Below, one piece after another: positions 44,456-53,528 of a stretch of 64,000 bases of DNA. A program made the translations under genes and the position numbers. The stretch comes from Arthrobacter sp. SLBN-122. Its GTDB lineage: Bacteria; Actinomycetota; Actinomycetes; Actinomycetales; Micrococcaceae. The stretch's first letter is position 1. The number at the start of each line of letters is the position of its first letter. The notes beneath the pieces are model-generated. The model did no database searches. It was given only the letters and a program-made list of their open reading frames with translations, and had not been told where the DNA came from. The DNA is taken from contig NZ_VFMS01000001.1 of NCBI RefSeq assembly GCF_006715165.1, forward strand, positions 3,224,001-3,288,000, read 5' to 3'.

Positions 44456-45609
44456 GCGGAGGCTCCTTCCGGGGTGGCCGCCATGGCGGCGGCAGGAACG
44501 GACGACGGCGGGACGGCAACAGTGCGCAACCGTTCCGCCACCGTTTCGGGGGTGGTGTCATTGATAAAGGCGCCCATGGCCGCTTCGGAGCCGGCCAGGT
44601 ACTTCAGCTTGTCGGCCGCCCTGCGCGGGGAGGTCAGCTGGAGGTGGAGGTAGCCCGCCGGCCGGAGGAGATCATCCAGCGGCGCCTGGTGCCAGGCGGA
44701 AATGTAAGGAGTAGGCGTGGGGTAGAGGGCATCCACCCGCTTGAGCAGGTCGAGGTATACCTGTGCCAGCTCATCCTTCTCCTCTCCGCTCAATGCGGCC
44801 AGGTCGGGGACATGGCGGTGCGGGACCAGGTGGATCTCCAGGGGCCACCGGGCCGCGAAGGGCACATAGGCGCTGAAATGCGTGCCTTCCAGGACCATCC
44901 TGCTGCCATCCTCCCGTTCGGCCCGCAGCAGGGAGCCGGTCAGGGTGTCCGTGCCGTCCTGCGCATCGTAGTACTTCCGTGCCGCCGCGCCCAGGGTGCC
45001 TGCGCGTGGCGTGACATAGGGGTAGGCGTAGATCTGCCCATGCGGGTGGTGCAGTGTCACGCCGATGTCCGCGCCGCGGTTTTCGAACGGGAACACCTGC
45101 TTGATGCCCGTCATGGCGCTCAGGGCGGCGGTGCGCTGAGACCAGGCCTCAATCACCGTCCGGGACCGCTCTGCGCTGAGCCCACTGAAGGACCCGGTGT
45201 GCTCGGGGGTGAAGGACACCACTTCGCAGCGGCCGTACGCCGGGCCCTTCGTTCCCCACACTGCGTTCTCCGGGACGGGTCCCAGGGCCGGGCCCAGCGA
45301 GGGAAACCGGTTCTCAAAGACCACGACGTCGTAATCAGCGGCAGGAATTTCGGTCGCATTGGCAGGAGTGGTGGGACAGATGGGGCACTGGTCTGCCGGC
45401 GGCAGGTGGGTGCGGGCCTGCCGGTGCGCGGCCACAGCCACCCACTCGTCCGTCAAGGCATCGAAGCGCACCTCGCCGGGCTCCCCTCGCGCGGGCAGGC
45501 CGCGGTGGTCGGTGGTGAGGTGTTCGGCGCGGGAGGCACTGGTGCTGTCGTCGTCAAAGTAGATCAGCTCCCGCCCGTCGGAGAGTCTGGTGCTGGTAAT
45601 CCCTGTCAT
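44452..45609 (-). CDS. galT: galactose-1-phosphate uridylyltransferase
   Basis: 385 residues of the HIT superfamily; exchanges UMP between UDP-glucose and galactose-1-phosphate. The nucleophilic His motif is HPHGQIYAYPYV; C-P-I-C (QCPICPTTPA) and other ligands for a metal are visible, and ISAWHQAP lies in the C-terminal half. ATG 45609 start. First gene of a leftward galT-galK unit, divergent from the epimerase gene. Confidence 0.94.
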   Translation of the reverse strand: MTGITSTRLSDGRELIYFDDDSTSASRAEHLTTDHRGLPARGEPGEVRFDALTDEWVAVAAHRQARTHLPPADQCPICPTTPANATEIPAADYDVVVFENRFPSLGPALGPVPENAVWGTKGPAYGRCEVVSFTPEHTGSFSGLSAERSRTVIEAWSQRTAALSAMTGIKQVFPFENRGADIGVTLHHPHGQIYAYPYVTPRAGTLGAAARKYYDAQDGTDTLTGSLLRAEREDGSRMVLEGTHFSAYVPFAARWPLEIHLVPHRHVPDLAALSGEEKDELAQVYLDLLKRVDALYPTPTPYISAWHQAPLDDLLRPAGYLHLQLTSPRRAADKLKYLAGSEAAMGAFINDTTPETVAERLRTVAVPPSSVPAAAMAATPEGASA

Positions 45610-45713
45610 CCAAAGAGTTTCCCATATACGATCAAGAATGAATAGTTAACAACAAAAAGTAACAGTTGCCGATGGAATGGTGCTGCTTGATTCCGACGGC
45701 GGCATGTACGGTA
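45610..45713. promoter_or_regulatory. divergent promoter region galT / aldose epimerase
   Basis: An AT-rich island in GC-rich DNA. For galT, TTGTTA and TATATG spaced 18 bases apart (minus strand, about 45,653 to 45,624) are plausible -35 and -10 boxes. GTTAAC and GTAAC half-sites near 45,645-45,662 could bind a regulator; unproven. Confidence 0.4.
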
Positions 45714-46682
45714 ATGCCCATGACAGCCTCTTCCGAAGACGGAACCGCCACCCGCTCATCCATCCGTTCCTGCGCCACCGGGCGGCAACACGAGCTCCGC
45801 CGGGGCGACGCCGTGGCAGTGGTCACCGAGCTGGCCGCGGGGCTCCGCTCGTTCAGCCGGGCCGGGATCCAGCTGACCGAAACCTATGGTGATGACCAGA
45901 TCGCTCCCGGCGGGGCAGGCATTACGCTGGCACCCTGGGCCAACAGGGTGGAGGACGGGGTGTGGTACCTGGACGGCAGCAAGCAGCAGCTGGACATCAC
46001 CGAGGTGTCCCGCAACAATGCCAGCCATGGCCTGCTGCGAAACACCGGCTACGCGGTGGTGGGGGAGTCCCTGGAGGCCGTGGCCCTTGAAGCGACCGTT
46101 TTTCCGCAGCACGGCTACCCGTTCCTGGTCCGGCACAAGGTGGAGTACCGGATCTCCGAAGACTTGGGACTGCAGGTAAGGCAAAGCCTCACCAATGACT
46201 CCGCGGCAGCCGCCCCGTTTGTCCTCGGCGCCCACCCCTACCTTCGGCTTGGCGACACTCGGGTTGAGGATTTGCAGCTGACCGTTTCCGCCGCCACCCG
46301 GCTGGTGACTGATGAGCGGTTGATTCCGCGCAGCTCCGCCCCTGTCGACGGGGATGTCGACTTTCGTTCGGGCAGGCACATCGCGGACCTGGCAGTGGAT
46401 GTTGCCCTGACAGACCTCCACTTCGAGGACGGCGCAGCCCGCCACACCCTCGCAGCCGCCGACGGCAGCGCGGTATCGCTCTGGCAGGACGAGGCCTGCC
46501 GGTACGTCCACATCTACGTGAGCAAGATCTACCCTGGCCGGAGCCGGGCAGTGGCGGTGGAACCGATGACCGGGTCGGCCAATGCATTCAACTCCGGCGA
46601 CGGCCTGCGGTGGCTGCCGCCGGGGGAGTCCTTCAGCATGGAATGGGGCATCGACTACAAACCCGGCGCGGCAGGGCGGTAG
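45714..46682 (+). CDS. aldose 1-epimerase family protein
   Basis: 322 residues, galactose-mutarotase-like beta-sandwich. Seen: YGDDQIAPGGAGITLAPWANRVEDG near residue 50, a catalytic His in NNASHGLLRN, FVLGAHPYLRLGD, and near the end a glutamate in VAVEPMTGSANAFNSG, as in YihR/GalM-like epimerases. ATG 45714 or 45720 are both possible; earlier in-frame residues look non-coding. It lies divergent from galTK and probably shares the Leloir pathway. Confidence 0.85.
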   Translation: MPMTASSEDGTATRSSIRSCATGRQHELRRGDAVAVVTELAAGLRSFSRAGIQLTETYGDDQIAPGGAGITLAPWANRVEDGVWYLDGSKQQLDITEVSRNNASHGLLRNTGYAVVGESLEAVALEATVFPQHGYPFLVRHKVEYRISEDLGLQVRQSLTNDSAAAAPFVLGAHPYLRLGDTRVEDLQLTVSAATRLVTDERLIPRSSAPVDGDVDFRSGRHIADLAVDVALTDLHFEDGAARHTLAAADGSAVSLWQDEACRYVHIYVSKIYPGRSRAVAVEPMTGSANAFNSGDGLRWLPPGESFSMEWGIDYKPGAAGR

Positions 46683-46718
46683 TTTCCCATTGGGCCACCG
46701 CTGCGGAAGTATTGGCAT

Positions 46719-48044
46719 ATGACGCCAAAAGAGGACGACGTTACCCTGGCCCACCCGGTCCCCGCACCCGCGCCGGCTGCGCCGCTGCGGGTCCTGACGG
46801 ACCGTGAACTGGACAAGGACATACCGTACGGCATCCGCATCGCGGCTTCCTGGTCCTGGCGGCTGGGCCTGATCCTCCTGATGGTGGGGACGCTTGTGTG
46901 GCTGCTCAGTCACATCACCCTCCTGATCATCCCGGTCATGGTGGCCGCCCTCCTTGCCGGTCTGCTGAGCCCTGTCACGGCGTGGCTGAAGCGGCACAGA
47001 CTGCCGCCAGGCCTGGCCGTTGCCGTGACAGTCCTCGGGTTCATCGGTGTTATCGTCGGCGCCGGGGCCCTTGTGGGCAGGCAGCTCGTGGTTGGTTTCG
47101 GCGAGCTCTATTCCCAGGCCCTCGAAGGTGTACGGCAGGTCCAGGACTGGCTGTCGGCCGGCCCGCTGCACTTGACCGCCGCACAGATCGACCAGTACAT
47201 CAAGGAAGCCACCGACGCGCTGCAGAACAACAGCAGCAGCATCCTCAGCGGTGCCCTGTCCTTCGGCAGCACCGCCGGCCACTTCGCCGCCGGAATGCTC
47301 CTCTCGCTGTTCATCCTCATCTTCTTCCTCCTGGAAGGCGACCGGATCTGGGCGTTCCTGGTCAGGATGCTTCCCCGGAAGGCCCGGGCGGCGACGTTCG
47401 GTGCAGGCCGCAAGGGCTGGGCGTCCATGGTCAGCTACGCCCGCATCCAAATGTTTGTCGCGGCTGTCGACGCGCTTGGCATCGGCGTCGGCGCCGCCAT
47501 CATCGGTGTCCCGCTTGCGCTTCCCCTGGGCGTGCTGGTTTTCCTCGGCTCCTTCATCCCCGTGGTGGGTGCGCTTTTGACCGGCGTCGTCGCCATTCTG
47601 CTGGCCCTCGTGGCCAATGGCCCCATCAACGCCCTGATCATGCTGGCCATCGTCCTGCTGGTCCAGCAGCTTGAAGGCCACATCCTGCAGCCCCTGGTCA
47701 TGGGCAAGGCAGTGTCGCTGCATCCGGTGGCAGTCATCCTCAGTGTTGCGGCCGGTTCCTACCTCGCCGGGATCCCCGGCGCGCTGTTCTCCGTACCCAT
47801 CCTGGCCGTAGCAAACTCGGCTGTTCGCTACATCGCCGCCAGAACGTGGGAACATGAACAGGTGCCGGTAATTGCCGGGAAGCCCATTACGGCCGGAGCG
47901 GGCGGGGACAACACCATCAAGGACGTTGAACCGCCGTCTGCACCTGGTTCGGGGCGGGACGCGGCGTCCGGCACCCCTGCCGAACACCGTGATGCCCGCG
48001 CTTCCTCCCCGGAAGGCACCGGAGCAGAACCCAGAGGAGAGTAG
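46719..48044 (+). CDS. AI-2E family transporter (PerM-like permease)
   Basis: 441 residues with about seven membrane helices. Family marks: GLILLMVGTLVWLLSHITLLIIPVMVAALLAGLLSP, the long amphipathic segment around residues 120-180, GVPLALPLGVLVFLGSFIPVVGALLTG and QQLEGHILQPLVMGKAVSLHP. The last 60 residues are disordered. Starts 36 bases after the epimerase stop; ilvA starts 3 bases after its stop. Substrate unknown; the AI-2 name is historical and some members exchange sodium for protons. Confidence 0.9.
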   Translation: MTPKEDDVTLAHPVPAPAPAAPLRVLTDRELDKDIPYGIRIAASWSWRLGLILLMVGTLVWLLSHITLLIIPVMVAALLAGLLSPVTAWLKRHRLPPGLAVAVTVLGFIGVIVGAGALVGRQLVVGFGELYSQALEGVRQVQDWLSAGPLHLTAAQIDQYIKEATDALQNNSSSILSGALSFGSTAGHFAAGMLLSLFILIFFLLEGDRIWAFLVRMLPRKARAATFGAGRKGWASMVSYARIQMFVAAVDALGIGVGAAIIGVPLALPLGVLVFLGSFIPVVGALLTGVVAILLALVANGPINALIMLAIVLLVQQLEGHILQPLVMGKAVSLHPVAVILSVAAGSYLAGIPGALFSVPILAVANSAVRYIAARTWEHEQVPVIAGKPITAGAGGDNTIKDVEPPSAPGSGRDAASGTPAEHRDARASSPEGTGAEPRGE

Positions 48045-48047
48045 TCC

Positions 48048-49286
48048 GTGAAGATCCTTGAAACCCTTCCCGTCACACTGGACGATGTCCTTGAGGCGCA
48101 GAAGTTGCTTGACGGGATTATTGCGCGCACTCCCGTGGAATCGTCGCGGGCGCTGGGGAGCATGGTAGGCGGCGACGTCTTTTTCAAATGCGAAAACCTG
48201 CAGCGCGCGGGCTCGTTCAAGGTCCGCGGCGCCTACGTAAGGATGGCGCGGCTCTCCCCTGACGAGAAAAAGAGGGGAGTGGTGGCAGCTTCCGCCGGCA
48301 ACCATGCCCAAGGCGTTGCCGTAGCCGCCAAGAGCCTGGGCATCAAGGCCCGGATCTACATGCCGCTGGGTGTGGCACTGCCCAAACTCGCCGCCACCCG
48401 CAGTCATGGTGCGGAAGTGGTCCTTCACGGGCACAATGTGGACGAGGCGCTCGCCGAAGCCCAGCGCTACAGCAACGAAACCGGCACGGTCTTCGTCCAT
48501 CCCTTCGACAACGTGGACGTGGTGGCCGGCCAGGGCACCGTGGGCCTGGAGATCCTGGAGCAGGTTCCCAATGTTGACACGATCCTCATGGGCGTGGGCG
48601 GCGGGGGGCTCCTGGCTGGGGTGGCCGTCGCCATCAAGGCCCGTGCCAGGGAACTTGGCCGGGAGATCCGGATCATCGGGGTACAGGCGGAAAACGCTGC
48701 CGCCTACCCGCCTTCGCTCGCAGCCGATGCATTGGTGCCGTTGAAGAAGGTCTCCACCATGGCGGACGGCATCGCAGTGGGGCGCCCGGGGCAGCTGCCG
48801 TTCAGCATCATCCGCGAATTGGTGGACGATGTTGTCACCGTCAGTGAGGACTCCCTGGCCCGTGCCCTGATCTTCCTGCTGGAACGGGCCAAGATGGTGG
48901 TTGAACCGGCAGGCGCGGTGGGTGTTGCAGCGCTCATGGACGGCAAGATCGAGAACCCGGGAACCACCGTGGCGGTGCTTTCCGGCGGGAACATCGACCC
49001 CATGCTGATGCTGAAGGTGATCCAGCGGGGCCTCTCCGCTGCCGGCCGCTACATGACGGTGCGGATGATGCTCGATGACCGCCCCGGCTCGCTGGCAACC
49101 ATTGCCCGGATCATTGCTGAAAACGATGCCAACGTCACCGGCCTGGACCACACCCGCGTGGGAGGCTCCATCAGCATGGGAGATGTCTCCATCACCGTGA
49201 ACCTGGAAACCAAGGGCCACCAGCACGGGGAGCAGGTCCTCAGCGCACTCCGTGCCGAGGGCTTCCAGCCGATTGTTGTGCATTAG
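48048..49286 (+). CDS. ilvA: threonine ammonia-lyase
   Basis: 412-residue PLP enzyme turning threonine into 2-oxobutanoate, first step to isoleucine. PLP lysine in GSFKVRGAY (about residue 59), ASAGNHAQGVA asparagine loop, glycine loop GVGGGGLLAG, and a C-terminal ACT-like domain (RMMLDDRPGSLATIARIIAEN). The short single-ACT form matches other actinobacterial enzymes. GTG start with GAGGAGAG upstream. Confidence 0.93.
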   Translation: MKILETLPVTLDDVLEAQKLLDGIIARTPVESSRALGSMVGGDVFFKCENLQRAGSFKVRGAYVRMARLSPDEKKRGVVAASAGNHAQGVAVAAKSLGIKARIYMPLGVALPKLAATRSHGAEVVLHGHNVDEALAEAQRYSNETGTVFVHPFDNVDVVAGQGTVGLEILEQVPNVDTILMGVGGGGLLAGVAVAIKARARELGREIRIIGVQAENAAAYPPSLAADALVPLKKVSTMADGIAVGRPGQLPFSIIRELVDDVVTVSEDSLARALIFLLERAKMVVEPAGAVGVAALMDGKIENPGTTVAVLSGGNIDPMLMLKVIQRGLSAAGRYMTVRMMLDDRPGSLATIARIIAENDANVTGLDHTRVGGSISMGDVSITVNLETKGHQHGEQVLSALRAEGFQPIVVH

Positions 49287-49294
49287 GAGCGGCG

Positions 49295-49912
49295 GTGGCC
49301 GGACTCATGGGTAACGGGCGTATCCCCGAACGGCAGGCCATCGCCTCCCGTGCCAAGGGCGGGCTGGTGGTGCTGGGTGGTTTTGTGGCCCTGCTGTTCG
49401 CCATCGAAGTGGTCAACACCCTGATGATGGGGGCCCTCACCCGGACCTTCGGCCTGCGGCCCAGGAGCGCCGATGGGCTGCTGGACATCTTCACCTTCCC
49501 GCTGCTGCACGCAAACCTGGGCCATCTGCTTTCCAACAGCCTGCCCCTGGTCATCTTCGGCTTCCTGGTGTTCCTCTCCGGGTTGCGCGTGTTCCTCACA
49601 GCCCTGGCTTTCAGCTGGCTCGGCAGCGGGCTGACGGTATGGCTGATCGGAAACGGTGTTACTGTGGGCGCCTCAGGGCTGGTCTTCGGGCTTTTCGCGT
49701 TCCTGCTGGTCAGGGGTTTCTTCAACCACAGCTGGCGGCAAATCCTGCTCGCCGTGGTCCTCTTCATGGGCTACGGGAGCATCCTCCTGGGCGCCCTGCC
49801 GTTTGTGGCGGGCTACGTGAGTTGGCAGGCCCACCTTGGCGGGGCGGTGGGCGGCGTGGTGGCGGCGCTGCTGCTCCGTCGCCGTGGGCCCGCTTTGTCG
49901 CGGCAGTCTTAG
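49295..49912 (+). CDS. rhomboid family intramembrane serine protease
   Basis: 205 residues, about six membrane helices. The catalytic Ser is in GASGLVFGLF (about residue 125) and the His in WQAHLGGAVGG (about 186); HANLGHLLSN gives the conserved oxyanion-side His/Asn. GTG start 8 bases after ilvA. Substrate unknown. Followed by a shared terminator. Confidence 0.88.
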   Translation: MAGLMGNGRIPERQAIASRAKGGLVVLGGFVALLFAIEVVNTLMMGALTRTFGLRPRSADGLLDIFTFPLLHANLGHLLSNSLPLVIFGFLVFLSGLRVFLTALAFSWLGSGLTVWLIGNGVTVGASGLVFGLFAFLLVRGFFNHSWRQILLAVVLFMGYGSILLGALPFVAGYVSWQAHLGGAVGGVVAALLLRRRGPALSRQS

Positions 49913-49945
49913 CGCCCGGGTATCGCAGGCCCGGGACATTAAGCG

Positions 49946-49984
49946 GAAGCGGCGGCCGTTCCCTGGGGGGACGGCCGCCGCTTC
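49946..49984. terminator. bidirectional terminator between the rhomboid gene and greA
   Basis: GAAGCGGCGGCCGT (49946-49959) pairs perfectly with ACGGCCGCCGCTTC (49971-49984), between convergent genes. Confidence 0.85.
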
Positions 49985-50025
49985 ATGCTTTTACGCTGGC
50001 TGCTGTTGAGCCGGACGCTGGGGAG

Positions 50026-50520
50026 CTAGGGGGCGTAGGGCTTGGCGGAGAGGATCTCCACCTTGATGTCCTTGCCGTTCGGCGCCACGTAGCTGAGGGT
50101 CTCGCCCTCCTTGTGGCCCAGGATGGCGGCGCCAAGCGGCGACTTTTCGCTGAAGACATCCAGGTCCGAGTCGCCCGCGATTTCGCGTGAACCCAGCAGG
50201 AAGGTCTCCTCATCGCCGGCGATCCTGGCCACCACAATCATGCCGGGCTCCACGATGCCGTCGTCGGCAGGCGATTCCCCTACATGGGCGTCGCGGAGCA
50301 ATACCGTCAGCTGGCGGATGCGGGCTTCAATTTTGCCCTGCTCCTCTTTGGCTGCGTGGTAGCCCCCGTTCTCCTTGAGGTCCCCCTCTTGCCGCGCTGC
50401 TTCAATCTTCTGGACGATCTCCGCCCGGCCTGCGCCGGAAAGGTGGTCCAGCTCTGCCTTCAGGCGGTCAAAAGCTTCCTGGGTGAGCCAGGCTGCAGAT
50501 GCGCTGTTGGTGGTAGACAC
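50026..50520 (-). CDS. greA: transcription elongation factor GreA
   Basis: 164 residues: N-terminal coiled coil (FDRLKAELDHLSG...KIEAARQEGDLKENGGYHAAKEEQGKIEAR) whose acidic tip DLKENGGY enters the RNA polymerase secondary channel to rescue backtracked complexes, then the FKBP-like domain (SEKSPLGAAILGHKEGETLSYVAPNG). GTG 50520 is chosen because GAGGAGAAG lies just upstream; an in-frame start 30 bases earlier would cover that site. Confidence 0.95.
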   Translation of the reverse strand: MSTTNSASAAWLTQEAFDRLKAELDHLSGAGRAEIVQKIEAARQEGDLKENGGYHAAKEEQGKIEARIRQLTVLLRDAHVGESPADDGIVEPGMIVVARIAGDEETFLLGSREIAGDSDLDVFSEKSPLGAAILGHKEGETLSYVAPNGKDIKVEILSAKPYAP

Positions 50521-50671
50521 GGACTTCTCCTCTAGTGGTCCTACATGCAAAAGACCCCGCCACGGTGGCCACTTGTGGAACAGTAACCAGCTCAGCGGGG
50601 TAAAGGTATCTCCCTATTGTAGTCAATCCTCTGGAGATAACCCAACACGGAAGCGTTCCACATCACATCGC

Positions 50672-51130
50672 TCAGGACGTCCCGCCGGGAATCCAGCAGC
50701 TGTCCACCACGCCCGATACGGACTCCGACTCCGTGCGCAAGGCAACGCGCTGAGCCACCGTCCTGCCGCCGTCGGCCGTTCCATCCGCTGCCGACGGCGG
50801 GATGTCCACCACTTTCCAGCCCACCACGGCAAACTTCGAATCAAGTGCCTTCACTGCACACTTGACGGGCTTGCCTGGTTCCCGCGTCACCTGGAAGTCC
50901 ACTTCCGCGAGCGTGGCATCGGTGGTGCTGTAACCCACGTCCTTGAACGTCACTCCGGAGAGCGAGTTCGAAGTGGTCACCCACGCAAGGAAGCCTATTC
51001 CCGCAGCAAGTGTCAGGCCGATCGCAACCCGGGCGGCAGTGGGGGAGAGCCGGCGCTTTTTAGCACCATACCGATTGGCTAGGCTAGTGTCTGCGGGCGC
51101 GGATTGGGCCGGCTGGTCCGGGGAAGTCAC
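50672..51130 (-). CDS. DUF4307 domain-containing membrane protein
   Basis: 152 residues, GTG start. Cytoplasmic N-terminus with LANRYGAKKRRLSP, one membrane helix (VAIGLTLAAGIGFLAWVTTS), and an external beta domain with the family strand VDFQVTREPGKPVKCAVKALD and a late Cys (DSCWIP). This actinobacterial protein is normally found next to greA and mca, as here. Function unknown. Confidence 0.88.
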   Translation of the reverse strand: MTSPDQPAQSAPADTSLANRYGAKKRRLSPTAARVAIGLTLAAGIGFLAWVTTSNSLSGVTFKDVGYSTTDATLAEVDFQVTREPGKPVKCAVKALDSKFAVVGWKVVDIPPSAADGTADGGRTVAQRVALRTESESVSGVVDSCWIPGGTS

Positions 51131-51259
51131 CAGACCAGTTTAGTTCCCTTTCCGCCTGCGCTTTGCGGTGGCTGCAGCTGCCGGTGAGGCAGCGCACCCG
51201 CTACGCCATCCACAAGCTGCCACAAGCCGTGCAAAGAAGAATAAGGAGCCGTCCCCTTC

Positions 51260-52165
51260 ATGACAGCGTCCAGCAACAACCAGGTGCCGCTCCGGCTGCT
51301 CGCAGTCCACGCCCACCCGGATGACGAATCCAGCAAGGGCGCTGCGACCATGGCCATGTATGCAGCTGCCGGCGTGGATGTCCTCGTGGCCACCTGCACG
51401 GACGGATCCCGCGGCGATATCCAGAACCCGGCGGTGGAGGGGGAACCGCACCCCAAACGGGATATGGCCGGTGCACGGAGGCTGGAGATGCAGCGTGCCG
51501 CTGCCATCCTCGGCATCCGCCAGCGGTGGCTTGGTTTTGTGGACTCGGGCCTTCCCGAAGGGGATCCGCTCCCGCCCCTCCCGGCCGGTTCCTTCGCCAC
51601 CCTGCCCCTGCACCAGGCCGCGGCGCCCCTGGTACGGCTGGTGCGTTCCTTCAAGCCCCACGTCATCCTCAGCTACGACGAGAACGGCGGCTACCCCCAT
51701 CCGGACCACATCATGGCCCACCGGGTGGCCGTGGAAGCCTTCGAGGCCGCAGGCGATCCCGAACGCTACCCGGAGGCGGGGGAGCCGTGGGAGCCGGGCA
51801 AGCTCTACTACGACCGCGCGTTCAGCCCCGAACGGTTCCGGGCGCTGCACTTTGCACTGGAAGAGGCGGGGCTGCAGTCGCCCTACGCCGAACGCCTGGC
51901 CGCATGGCTGGAGTCCGATGCAGAGGGGCACACCCCGCCGCCGGCCGCGCACGCCACCACCACCCAGATTGACTGCGGTGATTTTTTCGAGGTGCGCGAC
52001 GACGCCCTGCGTGCCCATCGGACCCAGGTGGACCCGCTGGGTTTCTTCTTCGCCGTTTCCCCCGACATGCAGCGCCGGGTTTGGCCATGGGAGGACTATT
52101 CCCTGATCCATTCCAGGGTGCCCTCCGAACTCCCCGAAAAGGACCTGTTCGCCGGGCTAAGATAG
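51260..52165 (+). CDS. mca: mycothiol S-conjugate amidase
   Basis: 301-residue zinc LmbE-like deacetylase that cleaves mycothiol conjugates so the mercapturic acid can be exported. Zinc ligands are in AVHAHPDDESSKG and HPDHIMAH; CTDGSRGDI and YDENGGYPHPDH mark Mca rather than the MshB deacetylase. ATG start. Divergent from DUF4307, the usual actinobacterial arrangement. Confidence 0.93.
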   Translation: MTASSNNQVPLRLLAVHAHPDDESSKGAATMAMYAAAGVDVLVATCTDGSRGDIQNPAVEGEPHPKRDMAGARRLEMQRAAAILGIRQRWLGFVDSGLPEGDPLPPLPAGSFATLPLHQAAAPLVRLVRSFKPHVILSYDENGGYPHPDHIMAHRVAVEAFEAAGDPERYPEAGEPWEPGKLYYDRAFSPERFRALHFALEEAGLQSPYAERLAAWLESDAEGHTPPPAAHATTTQIDCGDFFEVRDDALRAHRTQVDPLGFFFAVSPDMQRRVWPWEDYSLIHSRVPSELPEKDLFAGLR

Positions 52166-52263
52166 ACACGGCAGGCTATTTCTATCTTGCGTAGAAGATA
52201 GGTGCGGTGACGGCCGGTCCCGTCCGCTTCCTGCTTCATCCGTTCCACCAGAAGGTATCAACC

Positions 52264-52605
52264 GTGCAATCTCTGCTCCTCCGCCTCGCCACCACGCCGT
52301 CACCGCTGCCGACTCCGACGCTGCGGGAGGGGATTTCGGAGGACCAGGTCACACCGGGCCTGCTGGGGTTCATCATGACGGCTTTCTTCGTGGTGGCAAC
52401 CGCCCTGCTCATTGTGGACATGGTGCGGCGGATCCGCAGGGTGCGCTACCGGGCCCAGGTGGAGGAAGAGCGCCTGGCGGCCGCCGCTGCCGCAGACGTT
52501 GACGCCGCGGACGCCCAGGACGGGTTCGACGGCGGCACGCGCCCGGGAGTGCACGGCTCCGAAGGGGACGGGGCCGGCAACGGTCAGCCGAGGCCGCGCG
52601 GGTAG
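52264..52605 (+). CDS. small single-pass membrane protein
   Basis: 113 residues from GTG 52264 (AGAAGG upstream); an earlier in-frame GTG at 52207 is possible. One helix GLLGFIMTAFFVVATALLIVDMV, then a basic stretch RRIRRVRYRAQVEEERL and an Ala/Asp-rich disordered tail. This type commonly follows mca in Arthrobacter relatives (from memory). Function unknown. Confidence 0.65.
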   Translation: MQSLLLRLATTPSPLPTPTLREGISEDQVTPGLLGFIMTAFFVVATALLIVDMVRRIRRVRYRAQVEEERLAAAAAADVDAADAQDGFDGGTRPGVHGSEGDGAGNGQPRPRG

Positions 52606-52649
52606 GACCCTTCCGGTGGGCTGTGCCGGGCCCGGGCTGTGCCAGGGCT

Positions 52650-53393
52650 TTAGGCAAGGACCGCCATGGCGATCGCCGCGAAGTGGGCCGCGAACGCGAA
52701 TACGGTGAACGCGTGGAACAGTTCGTGGAAACCGAAGTGGTGATAGCTGAAGTTCGGCTTTTTCAGCGCGTAGAAAATAGCGCCCGTGATGTAGAGGGCA
52801 CCGCCCAGGCAGATCAGCACGGCTGATGGCGGACTGGCCTGGAAGAACTGTGGCAGGTAGAACAGCGCGCCGCAGCCCAGCGCGATGTAGATGGGTACGT
52901 AGAGCCAGCGGGGCGCGTCGGTCCACAGCAGCCGGAACAGCACGCCGAGGATGGCTCCGGCCCAGATGACCCACAGGAGAACCACCGCCTGCTGGCGTTC
53001 AAGAAGCGTCCATGCCAGCGGCGTGTAGGTGCCGGCGATGACCAGCATGATGTTGGTGTGGTCCAGCCGCTTCAGGACGAGCTTGACCCGCGGGGACCAG
53101 TTGCCGCGGTGGTATACCGCACTGACACCGAACAGCAAGACGCCGGTGGCGGCATAGATGGCGGTGGTGATCCGCCGGTCAGCGGTGGGGGCAAGGGCAA
53201 CGAGGATGACGCCGGCGGCAAGGGCCAGCGGGGCGGTGACGGTGTGGATCCAGCCGCGCCACTTCGGCTTGATCATCAGGAGTTCCGCCAGGCGGACGGC
53301 GGCGTCATCCACGGCGCTGGTTTCTGGCTCAGCGCCTGGGTCCGGGTCCTCCGGCTGGGGCCCGCGGAAGGCGTGCGGGGAGTCGCTGTTCAT
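52650..53393 (-). CDS. trhA: TrhA/hemolysin III family membrane protein
   Basis: 247 residues from ATG 53393 with seven membrane helices. PAQR-family marks: YHRGNWSPRVKLVLKRLDHTNIMLVIAGTYTP (first His and Asp) and HHFGFHELFHAFTVFAFAAHF (His cluster for zinc). The family is linked to membrane fluidity control in bacteria. A much longer frame reading up to 54032 runs through the isoprenyl synthase and is rejected. Confidence 0.9.
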   Translation of the reverse strand: MNSDSPHAFRGPQPEDPDPGAEPETSAVDDAAVRLAELLMIKPKWRGWIHTVTAPLALAAGVILVALAPTADRRITTAIYAATGVLLFGVSAVYHRGNWSPRVKLVLKRLDHTNIMLVIAGTYTPLAWTLLERQQAVVLLWVIWAGAILGVLFRLLWTDAPRWLYVPIYIALGCGALFYLPQFFQASPPSAVLICLGGALYITGAIFYALKKPNFSYHHFGFHELFHAFTVFAFAAHFAAIAMAVLA

Positions 53394-53528
53394 GGCACCA
53401 GAATAACTTACGGACCGGTAAGTTACTGATGAGTAGCATTTGAGATAGGTCTCCTGCAGTTGCTGGCCGTCCCACCCCGCGCCGGGCGGTAGCCTAGGAT
53501 GTGGATGTACGTACGGCAGGAAAGTCAG

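Noticed and set aside
45756..49283. 1,175-codon minus-strand frame
   Set aside because: Antisense shadow of the epimerase, AI-2E and ilvA genes caused by high GC at third positions; no recognisable domain.
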